Assembly (NCBI GenBank): GCA_030734395.1
Contig: JAUZTG010000029.1
Location: forward strand, 5,828,001-5,892,000
Source: Sarocladium kiliense
Taxonomy: Eukaryota; Ascomycota; Sordariomycetes; Hypocreales; Sarocladiaceae
Direction of reading: 5' to 3'
Length of the DNA: 64,000 nucleotides
Part shown: positions 47,245-57,884 of the stretch, in pieces
Position numbering within the stretch: position 1 is the first letter of the stretch
How the letters are laid out: every line of letters starts with the position of its first letter
Notes under the pieces: generated by a model
What the model was told of the DNA's origin: nothing
The model's database searches: none
What the model saw: only the letters and a program-made list of their open reading frames with translations
Translations under genes and position numbers: made by a program

Positions 47245-47501
47245 TACCGTTGCTATGAAGATCGGCCATATTGCCCTGTTCAAGGCTACCGACTTGTTGG
47301 CCGACTTGCTTACCTCCGCTCCTCGGCCGCTGCCGTTCATACGGGCCACGATATAGTGTGAAGCACAGCTATTCATGCGGGGAAGTGAGGCCGTCATTGT
47401 CTAGACTGGGTCATGAGTACGACCTGACCTGGCGGAGATTGATTGACCGGAATATCCAAGGTAGCATCGCGCTCGTGAAAGAGGGTTGCAGTGGCTAGTC
47501 G

Positions 47502-47507
47502 TATAAG
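47502..47507 (+). promoter_or_regulatory. TATA-like element of the GH3 gene
   Basis: TATAAG ends 97 bases before the ATG at 47604, and only 4 bases before the upstream in-frame ATG at 47511. The distance favours 47604 as the true start. A similar TATAAG lies 97 bases from the GH43 start. Confidence 0.4.
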
Positions 47508-47603
47508 AAGATGATCGGTGCCCTTGCCTTTGGCGGCATGCTGGCTGCTGCATCGCAATTCGTCCTTGATACCTATCATTCCATGTACGAAAAGCCTGGC
47601 GTC

Positions 47604-49961
47604 ATGAGGTTTCTCAACAAGGCCGGCTTGGGGCTCGCAGTCGCCACCGGTGTGCAATCTCGATTCGTCTATCCGGACTGTACCTCTGAACCGCTGGCGT
47701 CGAATCCGATATGTGATACATCGCTGTCTCGTGCTGAGAGGGCAGCGGGTTTGGTCGAGTCGATGACGGTGGAGGAGAAACTTGGTAACATCATTCGGTA
47801 TGGCCAATTGCCATCTCGAGGCCTTAACGTGTAACTGACGAGATGTCACAGGTCAGCCAAAGGAGCCCCTCGTCTGGGTCTACCAAATTACAACTTCTGG
47901 AACGAGGCCCTGCATGGCGTAGCTTATGCCCCAAACCTCACCTTTGGCAGTGAGCCACCGTTCGATGCTGCCACACAATTCCCCATGCCTGTCCTGATGG
48001 CTGCTGCCTTTGACGACGACCTCATCGAAGAGATTGGCAACGTCATTGGTACCGAGTCTCGTGCTTGGGGCAACTACGGATACTCTGGTATTGACTACTG
48101 GACTCCTAATGTCAATCCTTACAAAGACCCTCGCTGGGGTCGAGGTTCCGAGACCCCAGGCGAAGATGCTGTCCGAGTTTCCCGTTACGCGAAAGCCATG
48201 GTCGAGGGTCTTGAGGGCTACAAGGACGAAAGACGCATCATTGCTACCTGCAAGCACTATGTTGGCAACGATTTCGAAGACTGGAATGGGTTCACTCGCC
48301 ATGACTTCAACGCCATCATCTCCATGCAGGACCTTGCGGAGTACTACATCCTCCCCTTCCAGCAGTGTACCCGTGATTCAAAGTGCGGAAGTATCATGTG
48401 CGCCTATAACGCTGTCAATGGAGTCCCTTCCTGCGCGAGCGACTACCTCCAGAATACTGTGCTGCGTGACCACTGGAAGTGGACTGATACGAACAACTAT
48501 ATCACCAGTGACTGCGAAGCTGTTCTGGATGTGTCGCTCAACCATGAGTACAACAAGACCAACGCCGAAGGTACCGCTGAGTGCTTCATCAAGGGCATGG
48601 ATACCAGCTGCGAATATCAGTCCTCTTCCGACATCCCTGGCGCCTGGGAACAAGGCCTTCTGACCGAACCTGTCGTCGATCGAGCTCTTCAGCGCTTGTA
48701 TGAGGGTCTCATCCAAGCTGGGTACTTCGAGGGAGCCAATGCCGAATACGCAAGCCTGGGATGGGAAGACGTCAACACTCCCGAAGCCCAAGCTCTTGCT
48801 CTTCAATCAGCCGTTGACGGTATTGTTCTCCTGAAGAACGATGGCACTCTCCCTCTAGAGCTTAAGAAGGGCGCCAACATCGCCATGATCGGCTTCTGGG
48901 CTGAAGATGAAGAGATGATCATCGGCGACTACAGTGGCCGCCCGCCATATCGCCACTCCCCTCTCTGGGCAGCTGAACAGATGGGATTCAACGTTTACCA
49001 TGCCGGCGGTCCTCTTCTGCAGGACAACTGCACCAACGACAACTGGACCGCCCCGGCGCTCGAGGCTGCCAAGAAGGCAGATTACATCTTGTACTTTGGT
49101 GGTCTCGACACCAGTGCTGCAGGTGAGGAGCAGGATAGGTACTCCCTTGAGTGGCCTCGTGCTCAGCGTGCGCTCTTGAAGACCTTGTCAAAGCTGGATA
49201 AGCCTCTGGTTGTGGTGCAGCTTGGCGATCAGCTTGACAACACTAAGCTTCTGGATACTGATGCAATCAACGGAATTCTCTGGACGAGCTGGCCAGGCCA
49301 AGAAGGTGGAGTTGCGATTATGAAGCTCATCACAGGTGAGGAGGCTCCCGCTGGACGCCTACCCGTCACCCAATACCCAGGCGAGTATGTTGATGAGATC
49401 CCCGTCACATCAATGGACCTCCGTCCTACCGCCGAGCATCCCGGCCGCACCTATCGCTGGTACAACAAGGCAGTGCAGCCTTTCGGCTTTGGCCTTCACT
49501 ACACGACCTTCGATGCCGGCTTCAAGAAATACCCCAAGGAGCTCAACATCCAGGACCTCTTGTCCAAGTGCCACAATGAGTTCCCAGACACTTGCGCGTT
49601 CCCCTCTATTCACGTTCGCGTGAAGAATACGGGTAAACGCACCTCCGATTACGTTGCACTTGCTTTCCTTGCCGGCGAGTTCGGTCCGGCACCCTATCCG
49701 TACAAGACCCTCGCAGCATATACTCGTCTGAAGGGTATCAAGCCTGGCAGGACGTCAACGAAGGAGCTGAAGTGGTCGTTTGGGGAGGTCGCGAGGCATG
49801 ACGAAGAGGGGAATACGGTGCTTTACCCGGGAGAGTACACTGTTCTGCTGGATGAGCCGACGAAGACGAAGATGAAGTTTAAGTTGACGGGCAAGGCGGA
49901 GGTGTTGCAGAAGTGGCCGCAACCGCCGCCGAATGAGTCGCCGGATCAGGACTTTGATTAG
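47604..49961 (+). CDS. Secreted GH3 beta-xylosidase
   Basis: Two exons (intron 47798-47851) encode 767 residues from ATG 47604. The signal peptide reads MRFLNKAGLGLAVATGVQS and is followed by YPDCTSEPLASNPICD, the usual mature start of fungal beta-xylosidases. The GH3 N-domain includes RLGLPNYNFWNEALHGVA, DPRWGRGSETPGED and the nucleophile Asp in NYITSDCEAVLDV. The C-domain has VDGIVLLKNDGTLPL and WTSWPGQEGG, and a fibronectin-like domain follows from about IHVRVKNTGKRTSDYVALAF. The enzyme releases xylose from xylo-oligosaccharides outside the cell. An in-frame ATG at 47511 would give 798 residues and hide the signal peptide. The GH43 gene is convergent 335 bases away. Confidence 0.93.
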
Positions 49962-50296
49962 ATTCGTGGCACCTGCTCTCGCACTCTTACACGGAGGTCT
50001 AGTTCAGACCATACAAAATGCTAGTTGTGAAGCAGGGCCATGGAGAATAAAAGGCCATGTTTGAAGAAAGCGACATTCTATGGATCCGTTAAGTGTAAGC
50101 TCTCATTCAGAGCCTTTCTTTCGATCGCGCAGACAAGCCTACTGTGCGTCGTGAAACGACCGAATGACCACATGTCTTCACAGGGCCAAGTTAGTAAAGG
50201 CTAGGCTTGGCTTGAGCAGACTATATAAGCCGGCATAAACAATGCGTTGGTATTGAGATCCAGTCTTTGCGTCCCAGCTCTCTCTACATGTCCATC
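49962..50296. other. Convergent spacer between GH3 and GH43
   Basis: A 335-base gap containing the two 3' ends. Nothing else is seen. Confidence 0.6.
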
Positions 50297-51676
50297 TTAC
50301 TCGAATTGCCACCAGTCGAAATTGAACAACCCGTCACCACTTCCTTGGAACACAAAGTACAAGTCGTGCGTGCCCTCCGCGCCACTTACATCACACTGCA
50401 CAGTTGCCCAAGTCTGATAATCTCCCGTCGAACTAACTTCACAAGCGCCAACCTGAGTCCCGGAAGCTCCTCCCAGCCTGATCTCGATGGTGCCTCCCGG
50501 TCCTCCCGTCGCAACACCAGCAGTGAAGGAAGATGCTCCATCGCCAAAGTCCACGCCGTTCACCTTGATGTAATCTCCTGGAGTGATCGAGCCGACGCAG
50601 ATACCCCCATCACTGCTTGGTTCTGTCTCGACTCCCTCGGACCAAGCTGCTGTTTCGGCTTCTTGGCGGACATAAGGATCTAGAGAGCGGATTTGCGCAG
50701 GGCCGGCGTCAGTCATGCGGATCTGGGGAATCGATCCATCGGACCCGTATGTGAAGTCCTCGACGGCGACGGAGCGGGTGAAGCCGCCTCCACCAGGGAG
50801 AGCGCCATTGTGATAGAAGAAGTAGGAGTTCCCTTCATAATCGACGACGCCTGGATGGTTGGTGAAGCTGCCGCCCTCTGTCTCCATGACGATCCCACCA
50901 TAGGTCCAGGGACCGGTAACAGATGGAGCGGTTGCGTAGCGGATGTCTTCTGAGCAGCAGTTCGCAGCGTAGACCATATAGTACGTTCCATCGCGCTTGT
51001 AGAGCCAAGGACCCTCCTCATAAGCTGTAGGACGATCCGAATCTTCACGCTCAGGAGGTCCAAAACCTTGAACGGTAAGTTCAATCTGCTGAGGATCCTC
51101 GGCAAAGGAGATCATGTCGTCGTTAAGTTTGGCATACCACAGATTGGGGTTGCCCCAGAACAGGTAGGCCTGATCATCATCATCGATGAAGACGGTAGGA
51201 TCGATCTCTCCGTCCGCAACAAGCGGGCTGCCTCTGGCATCGGTGTATGGTCCGGTGATGCTGTCACTCACACCAACGCCGATACCCATCTGAGCACCAT
51301 TCAACCGCATAGGAACATAGAAGTAGAACTTTCCATTTCTTTCGACGGCCTGACCAGCCCAAGCATTGAGGTCGGCCCAGCTGAAATCATCTAGACTCAA
51401 GACGACACCATGGTCTTGCCAATTCGCCATGTCATTGGTAGAAAACACATGCCAGTCGTGCATGTCGAACCATGTCGCACCATCTTCATCGTGCGTCGTG
51501 AACACATAAACACGTCCATTGTAGACCATAGGCGCTGGGTCGGCGGTATAGATGGTTTGGACGAACGGGTTGTCAGCCCTTGCCATAGGGATGCCACCCA
51601 GTACAACCCCGAGAGCCAAGGCGCAAGAGGCGACTGAAAGACGCTTGAGCGCCGACCAAGGCTTTGACAATGACAT
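50297..51676 (-). CDS. Secreted GH43 hydrolase with CBM6
   Basis: A single-exon gene of 459 residues. A signal peptide of about 34 residues has a basic n-region and ends near ARADN. The GH43 five-bladed propeller shows the three catalytic acids: Asp46 (ADPAPMVYNG), Asp159 (GEIDPTVFIDDDDQAYLFWG) and Glu221 (YEEGPWLYKRDGTYYMVY). The last 130 residues form a CBM6 (VRQEAETAAWSEGVET to GLFNFDWWQFE). GH43 members act on arabinose or xylose substituents of hemicelluloses; CBM6 binds xylan or beta-glucan. The exact linkage cannot be read from sequence. The lack of introns and the tight GH43-CBM6 layout resemble bacterial enzymes, in contrast to the intron-bearing neighbours. Confidence 0.92.
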   Translation of the reverse strand: MSLSKPWSALKRLSVASCALALGVVLGGIPMARADNPFVQTIYTADPAPMVYNGRVYVFTTHDEDGATWFDMHDWHVFSTNDMANWQDHGVVLSLDDFSWADLNAWAGQAVERNGKFYFYVPMRLNGAQMGIGVGVSDSITGPYTDARGSPLVADGEIDPTVFIDDDDQAYLFWGNPNLWYAKLNDDMISFAEDPQQIELTVQGFGPPEREDSDRPTAYEEGPWLYKRDGTYYMVYAANCCSEDIRYATAPSVTGPWTYGGIVMETEGGSFTNHPGVVDYEGNSYFFYHNGALPGGGGFTRSVAVEDFTYGSDGSIPQIRMTDAGPAQIRSLDPYVRQEAETAAWSEGVETEPSSDGGICVGSITPGDYIKVNGVDFGDGASSFTAGVATGGPGGTIEIRLGGASGTQVGACEVSSTGDYQTWATVQCDVSGAEGTHDLYFVFQGSGDGLFNFDWWQFE

Positions 51677-52625
51677 ATTCGCGAGTACCAGAATGCAATG
51701 ATTTCAGGGATATGTGGCAAATTGCTGAGTTGACTGCGTGTCGGAGAAAGGTAATTATCGGCCAGGAGCCCTCTTATACACGAACAACCTTAACCAAAAC
51801 CATAAGTACTTACGTCTTCTCGAAAGCCATCATCCGTACCCAACATGTCAATTGCCGCGTCGATCCTTCGAACTAAAGTGCATGCCCCCGTCGGCAGAAT
51901 TCCCATCCAAGAATCCGGGGTTGCGATCCTCGAGCTGTCATTCGCTCGCTTTTGACGCTGCAGTCTTGGGATTGACCACGACCCCTCTTCACTGGAGAAA
52001 TACAAGGCATCGGACGGATTGACACCGAGGGATAAAAGGAGAGTTGATCGAAGGGCTACGGTGGGAAGAGTGATGAGTTGTGCGCTTGGTTGTTCTGGAT
52101 TATCTTGAGCATGCAAGTGGCGGGGGAGGACGGTGATGATGCCGTGAGTAACATAGAGCCGCGCAAATCAGCCTTGTATCAGATGCTTCTAGAGATTCAC
52201 TTAGGAGGCACCGGCTTATCTTACGGCATGTACGCGAGGAATGTGCCTATAATCAGTCAGTGTTGTGGTGCATGATGCCCGGAGATCTATCAAGCCTGAT
52301 TCCACTTCACAGCGCGCCATAATACCATGCAACACCCAAAGCGTTCAATTTTGGTTTCAACTTTTGACCAAATACATCCTACTAAAATATGTAGCTAAGC
52401 TACAGATCATCTTCCAATGACCCCCAATTACCCAGTAACCCAACCCACCCCCCTAACCATCAAGGTAATACTCCACATCCACCGTAGCCTCTTTATAAAG
52501 TCCAGCCACCTTCGTTTTATAACTTCGACCCCGGGAGGCTTCGCCGACTGTCATCGCTTCTGCTACTGCGTCCAAAAATAACCGTCAGCCTCCCGGTCCG
52601 TGGCACCATGGCAAAGCTTGCACGC
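51677..52625. other. Spacer upstream of GH43
   Basis: A 949-base gap between the GH43 start and the 3' end of the formaldehyde dehydrogenase gene, both minus strand. It includes a palindromic CTTTATAAAG at 52491-52500 of unknown meaning. No gene is seen. Confidence 0.5.
51773..51778 (-). promoter_or_regulatory. TATA-like element of the GH43 gene
   Basis: On the minus strand this reads TATAAG, 97 bases upstream of the ATG at 51676. It is assigned by position only. Confidence 0.35.
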
Positions 52626-54064
52626 CTACAGCTTGCGCATGTCCACGACCGCGCGAATGCAGTCGCCGGCCTTCATGGTCTCGAAGGCGTTGTTCATCTC
52701 GCTGAGAGTCTTGCGGTGGGTGATGAACTCGTCGACCTTGAGGGCACCCTTCTGGTAGTCAGCGACGAGGCCACGCATCTGAGAGCGGCCCTTGACACCA
52801 CCGAAGGCGCAGCCCCTCCAGACACGGCCAGTGACGAGCTGGAATGCTGCAAGAGGTCAGTATGAGAATTCTGAGAAAAGAAATGGGGAGGACGTACGCC
52901 TTGTGGAGATCTCCTGGCCAGCGGCTGCGACACCAATGATAATGCTCTCACCCCAGCCCTTGTGGCAAGCCTCAAGAGCAGCGCGCATGACATTGACATT
53001 GCCAGTGCAGTCAAAAGTGTAGTCACAGCCGCCATCAGTCATCTCAATCAGCTTTTGCTGGATAGTCTGGTCCTTCTTGAGGTCGTTGGGATTGACGAAG
53101 TCAGTGGCACCGAACTTGTTTGCCCATGCCTGCTTGGATGCGTTGACATCCACAACGATGATCTTCTTCGCCTTGTTGGTCACGGCACCCTGAACAACAG
53201 AAAGACCGACGCATCCCGCACCAAAAACGGCGATGTTGGAGCCCTCCTCGATGTTGGCGGTGATGCGCGCGGCACCATAGCCGGTGGTGATACCGCAACC
53301 GAGCAGACAAGTGCGGTCCATTGGCGCATCCTCTTGTACGGCAACGACTGAGATGTCGGCGACGACAGTGTACTGAGAGAAAGTTGAGGTACCCATGAAA
53401 TGGAGGAGATCCTTGCCCTTGCACTTGAACCGCGAGGTACCGTCAGGCATGACACCTCTGCCCTGGGTGTCCCGGATCTTGCCGCAGAGGTTGGTCTTGC
53501 CAGACTTGCAGAACTTGCACTCCCCGCACTCAGGGGTGCTGTGATTGTCAGTACTCGAGCCTGATGAAGTCTTCTGGTGCCGTGGGTAGAGCTTACTAGA
53601 GAGCGATGACATGGTCGCCAGGCTTCACCGTGGTGACACCCTCGCCAACGGACTCAACGATGCCAGCACCTTCATGACCAAGGACGATGGGGAATGCGCC
53701 CTCAGGGTCTTTGCCGGAAAGCGTGTAGGCGTCTGATGCTTTGCGTCAGTATTGCCAAATGGCCGGGGCAAAATTCCTTGGAGCCGGAGGGTTGGGATCT
53801 TCAGAGCTTACCTGTGTGGCAGACACCAGTGTAGTAGATCTGAATGCGCACCTCATGAGCCTTCGGGGGAGCGACCTCAATGTCTTCAATGCTCAGCTCC
53901 TTGCCAGCCTCCCAGGCGACAGCGGCCTTGCAGGTAATAGTCTGACGCGATCGAACTGTCAGTGATTTGCCGATGTTGAAAACATATGCACGTAATGGCG
54001 GGGTTCAAATTCATGGAGGGGTAACAATCGAAGCAAGACATACCTTGCCAACAGTAGAAGCCAT
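52626..54064 (-). CDS. SFA1: Glutathione-dependent formaldehyde dehydrogenase (class III ADH)
   Basis: Five exons (introns 53942-54043, 53733-53811, 53539-53596, 52847-52897) encode 382 residues, the normal length for class III enzymes. The first exon has only seven codons (MASTVGK). Catalytic zinc ligands lie in YYTGVCHTDAYTLSG and LGHEGAGIVE; structural zinc cysteines in PECGECKFCKSGKTNLC; the NAD-binding motif is FGAGCVGLSV. QGRGVMPDGTSRF and KGRSQMRGLVADYQKG are typical of S-(hydroxymethyl)glutathione dehydrogenase. The enzyme oxidises the formaldehyde-glutathione adduct and also reduces S-nitrosoglutathione in the cytosol. Every intron restores conserved text in phase. Confidence 0.95.
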
Positions 54065-55106
54065 GTCTGAAGAATGTGTGAGGATTTCAGGGTATAAATG
54101 AAGTAAGAAAAAGAGAGAAAACAGGTCGGGGGAAGAGAGGAACGGGATGTGTGTTTTGACGGCGAGAGGGAGAGAACGCGGCCCAGCTGAGGAGAAGCTT
54201 GAGTTGGAGGTATGAGCACCCGATGATGTCGGCGGGGTTCGGGGCTCTAGTGGAGAGTCGGCATCGAGGGCGGCTTCGGGCTCTGGAACTGGTGCTCCTG
54301 GTGGTGCTGGGCACCCATCAATGGCCTGCTGCGGTCCCAGTACGGTACTACCACCACCACTACCACCACCACTGTCAGGGCCAACCTCACCATGCCTTAG
54401 CCAAACCCTCCCGTAAGGGGCTGCCTCCACCATTCCACCATCCTTTTATCGCGTGGTCGGGGCTAGTTCTGGAAGCTCTGCCCAGCGATTCGGGTCCGTC
54501 TCGTGCCAAACTCGGTAAGCTCACCCTGCAATGCCGCTTTCGGTGCGCCTCGGACTCGTTGGTGCGACTGTCACTTCGGTGTCTTTGATCCCGGTCACGG
54601 GGACGGGAATTGAGGCCGGCTCCGGCTATCTGAGGGGCCCTGGCCGAACGTGATTTCTTGCGCTGATAAATCCATATATAAACACATGCTGCCCGAGGGT
54701 ACGCGGCTATCACTGGGAGCTCATTTGGCCATTTCCCTCTTAGTAATCATGCCCACTTGCGTCAACGTTTGGTGACCATTTCATGTGTCGTGATGTATGG
54801 CCTTTGAATCAACGCCGTATCCTGCGATCACAGTAATGCACATCACACAGAGCCGATCCGCATATCAAGACGTCCAACAAATGTGACAGTGAATCGTAAG
54901 GCTGCATTCTATCGTCGTCTATGCCAATCGTGAATCCATCCCAATCCTACACGCGCAATCCCGCACGCTGCAGGAAACGATACTCCGTCAAAAGAGCAGA
55001 TTTTGTTTTTTCTGTCCCTGAAGCAATTCGAGCATCCTCCTTTTGACCAAGAGCAGGAAAACCAAAAAAGCAACTCGCAGAACTAGCCATCCAGCCTGCT
55101 AGACGC
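54065..55106. other. Promoter region of the formaldehyde dehydrogenase gene
   Basis: A 1.0-kb gap between two minus-strand genes. It holds the promoter of the dehydrogenase, an ACC repeat and the 3' end of MBF1. No gene is supported. Confidence 0.5.
54347..54373. repeat. ACC/ACT trinucleotide repeat
   Basis: About nine triplets of ACC or ACT in tandem, roughly 290 bases upstream of the dehydrogenase start. Confidence 0.75.
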
Positions 55107-55651
55107 TTACTTCTTGTTGGGGAACTTGGGCTGCCCAATGCCGGTACCACGCAGCTTGACATTGAGCACCCGCTCCATCGCTCCAAGAACCTTCTGGTCG
55201 GGCGCGGCATCACCACGCTCGAAGCTGGCGACGATGGTCGGTGTCGTGTTGCACTTGGTTGCCAGGTCCTTCTGCGTCATTTTGGGCTCCACCTTTTGCC
55301 GTGCGGCAGAGATGACGCTGCCGACTTGCTTGCCAACAGTGTTGGGCTTGATGATGTCGTCGGAGCGGTCGACTTTGGTCATACGCTGACCCTCGGGGCC
55401 ACCAGCCTGTTCGCGAAAAGAGGACAGGTCAGCAAGGCTGTGATGATAATAGAAGGTGGGGTTGCAGAAGGCCTGTCCTGGCTACTTACTGAGTTGGCAG
55501 AGGAGAACTTCTTCTCCGTGCCGATGATACCACCGGATCGTTGAGCAGCGTTGAGTGCAGCCTTGCCACGGACGACAGTCTCACGCTCTGAACCACCGGG
55601 GCCACGGACATTCTTGCCGATCTTGGTGACTTGATCCCAGTCGTCAGCCAT
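55107..55651 (-). CDS. MBF1: Multiprotein-bridging factor 1
   Basis: Two exons (intron 55407-55489) encode 153 residues. The N-terminal MBF1 domain starts MADDWDQVTKIGKN and holds RGKAALNAAQRSGGIIGTEKK. The C-terminal Cro/C1-type helix-turn-helix reads QVGSVISAARQKVEPKMTQK, DLATKCNTTPTIVASFERGD and ends with a basic tail KLRGTGIGQPKFPNKK. MBF1 bridges bZIP activators and TBP, and in yeast also protects against frameshifting at collided ribosomes. The intron position between the two domains is conserved-looking and in phase 0. Confidence 0.95.
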
Positions 55652-56217
55652 TGTGAAAGATGTGTGGTGTGGCGTAGGGAAGAAAAAAGTTCGAAGCGGT
55701 GAGGAGGGACGTAGGTGTGCGGGGGTTTCGTTGTTTGTAGAAGTGAGCTGGGCTCAGAGGTTACGCAGAATGTGAGGGTATCGAGAGGTGACAGAGCGAG
55801 AAAACTGTCGCGTGTTCGAGTCGTGACGCAAGGTTATGACGGTCCAAGTGGAAATCCAAGAGCGCTATGGGGAAGATGATGGAAGAGGGGCGATGCCCTT
55901 TGACTCAACCGGCGTGAGCCACAGGAGCGGGGCTGTGCGGCGGAACTTTGGTCAATGGGAGGGCTTGAATGTGGCTGGTGCTGTGGCTAGGTTGGGTGCA
56001 ACTCTCCTGGCTGTGGGCTGGGATGAGTACCTTGATGGGAATGAACGTGCAACTCCTCTTTAGACTCCATGCCCATTCTCTATCGTACTTTCTTTTCTCT
56101 GTTCCCTTGATTTCTTCTTCATCGCAGACCAGCCCGACTTGGTCTTGGGTTGGCAGTGCGCAACCCAACCAATCGGGTTGTGACGACGTGCAAAGACGCC
56201 CAAAGCACCTACATCTC
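55652..56217. other. Divergent spacer
   Basis: A 566-base gap between MBF1 (minus) and the membrane-protein gene (plus). It holds both promoters; the frame of the plus-strand gene is open back to 55969 but the translation there looks non-coding. Confidence 0.45.
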
Positions 56218-57222
56218 ATGGATGGGCTACACGATGACAGACCATTGGCATACTTTTTCCTCCTCTGGGACCGTATTGAGGATGCTGTATCAGAAAGATT
56301 CGGAGCCACTGCCTTGACAGTCATAATCCTCACCGGTCTCGTCGTGTCGCACCGGTGGCTGGATATCATCATGTTCCTGACTTTGGTGAGCTGGCTCGAG
56401 GGTGCACTGCCGTCAACGGCTGGTCTATACATCCTGTTTGGGGCTTCTGCTTTGTTCTCCATTGCCGTGGTACAATTGGTACGGAGATTAAGACCTTTCC
56501 AACCAGAACTTAGCTCCGACGTTGCCCAAGTTCAAGAACTGGCAACACGACGTCCAGCAACGGGTCCTGAGAGAAACCTCGAGCAAGTTTTCAAGAGTTA
56601 TCTGGAACACCTCGTCAACAATTCTTCCAGCTCTATCGCTGTCGAATACATCCTAAGTGGCATCCCGGCGAAGCAAACCACGTCATTCAGCTCGCCATCT
56701 GCCATAGGGGAGAATATCAAGATGATATTCGAAATTCTCACTCCAGAATTCTACACCCGTTTCGTTCGTTACGCTCACGACTCTGAGGCGATCTTCAGCG
56801 AGCTCACCGAGAGCCGCACGATCTCGGTCGATCGCCCGGAGCTTCTTCCCGATATCTTCCTTAAAAAAGGGTCTCCGCCACTGCACGCCCAGGGCCTCAT
56901 CGACTATGTATACTTCGAGCTGATTCGCAAGTTGCGAAGACGACCTCGAAATCCCATGCAGTCATCTCAAGCAGCAAGCGCAGGGAGGACGTCGATTAGT
57001 GACATACGGGAATTCCGAATGTCATCCATGGATGCGTATGTCGTTGCGCAGCATGATGACCGTATCCGGCAAGCCTATCGGACCACTGTCTTAAAACTGT
57101 TTATTGCGGATCGATATTTTTGCGGGAGCTACCGTGCCCTCACTATCGTGCTGTTCACTCTTCGTCTGCTGGCTTGGTGGGTAGTGGCTGGGATCTTGAC
57201 AAATACTCTGCCCTGCACTTGA
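56218..57222 (+). CDS. Unrecognised multi-pass membrane protein
   Basis: A single-exon gene of 334 residues from ATG 56218, or 417 from ATG 55969. I do not recognise the family. Three hydrophobic segments lie near the N-terminus (FGATALTVIILTGLVVSH, LDIIMFLTLVSWLEGAL, GLYILFGASALFSIAVVQLV) and a fourth near the C-terminus (TIVLFTLRLLAWWVVAGIL). Between them is a soluble region of about 200 residues with the compact block VEYILSGIPAKQTTSFSSPS, EILTPEFYTRFVRYAHDSE and basic loops (IRKLRRRPRN). The topology suggests a membrane-anchored cytosolic domain. The upstream 83 codons are Trp/Leu-rich without structure, so I prefer 56218. Confidence 0.65.
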   Translation: MDGLHDDRPLAYFFLLWDRIEDAVSERFGATALTVIILTGLVVSHRWLDIIMFLTLVSWLEGALPSTAGLYILFGASALFSIAVVQLVRRLRPFQPELSSDVAQVQELATRRPATGPERNLEQVFKSYLEHLVNNSSSSIAVEYILSGIPAKQTTSFSSPSAIGENIKMIFEILTPEFYTRFVRYAHDSEAIFSELTESRTISVDRPELLPDIFLKKGSPPLHAQGLIDYVYFELIRKLRRRPRNPMQSSQAASAGRTSISDIREFRMSSMDAYVVAQHDDRIRQAYRTTVLKLFIADRYFCGSYRALTIVLFTLRLLAWWVVAGILTNTLPCT

Positions 57223-57884
57223 CAGCAACAAGCGTATTGGCAAGCCCAATGCACCAGATAGCGGTCCGACATCCGCAGCTCGCTGGAACGAACAATCCTC
57301 TAAAACAGAGAACTTCGTGGAGTCCCTGGTCGAACGGAACTTGCATATGCATGGCTAGTAAGCGGGCCCCTCTTTTCTTGAAGGCTATTAGTGCTGGGTC
57401 GACTATGCAGAATGATTTGGAATTGATCTTGGGAAGGCCAATGCCGACTATCCTCGGAGCTTGAAACACACAGGCATTCACGGCTTTCTCGACGTTGAGA
57501 TTTGTTATCCAGCGGCAGTTAATTGTCGGAAGAGCCGGCACTGTCTCGAGAATCTCACCATGGGCGCTCTCACACACGAGCTACACAGCACATCAGCTAT
57601 CTGTCACGCAACCATCGGACGCCTTAGTGGACAGCCCAGAGTTACTAGGTACAAAGACACGGATCGACTTCATCCTTCGCGTGTCCGATTGGCGGCCCTC
57701 TTGCCCATGACGCTGCAGCCCCACCACAGCTCCTCGTACAGCTTCTCCTCGTCCCTTATTTATTACCCCGCCAGGGACCCCTCGTTCAACAGAGCTCTGT
57801 CTTTCCTGCCAGAACAATCCTCTTGAGAACCATCAATTGACGTCGAATTTCAACCAATCTTCATCTTCTTCAGATACCGTCAAC
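57223..57884. other. Spacer with GFA-gene promoter
   Basis: A 662-base gap between two plus-strand genes. The last 100 bases are C/T-rich with a TTATTTATTA stretch near 57755. No gene is seen. Confidence 0.5.

Larger units (their letters stand above)
45852..47603. other. 1.75-kb spacer between GH95 and GH3 genes
   Basis: This gap separates two plus-strand glycosidase genes. It holds possible GGCTRR elements and a TATA-like site just upstream of the GH3 gene. Short open frames show no family signature. Confidence 0.5.
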
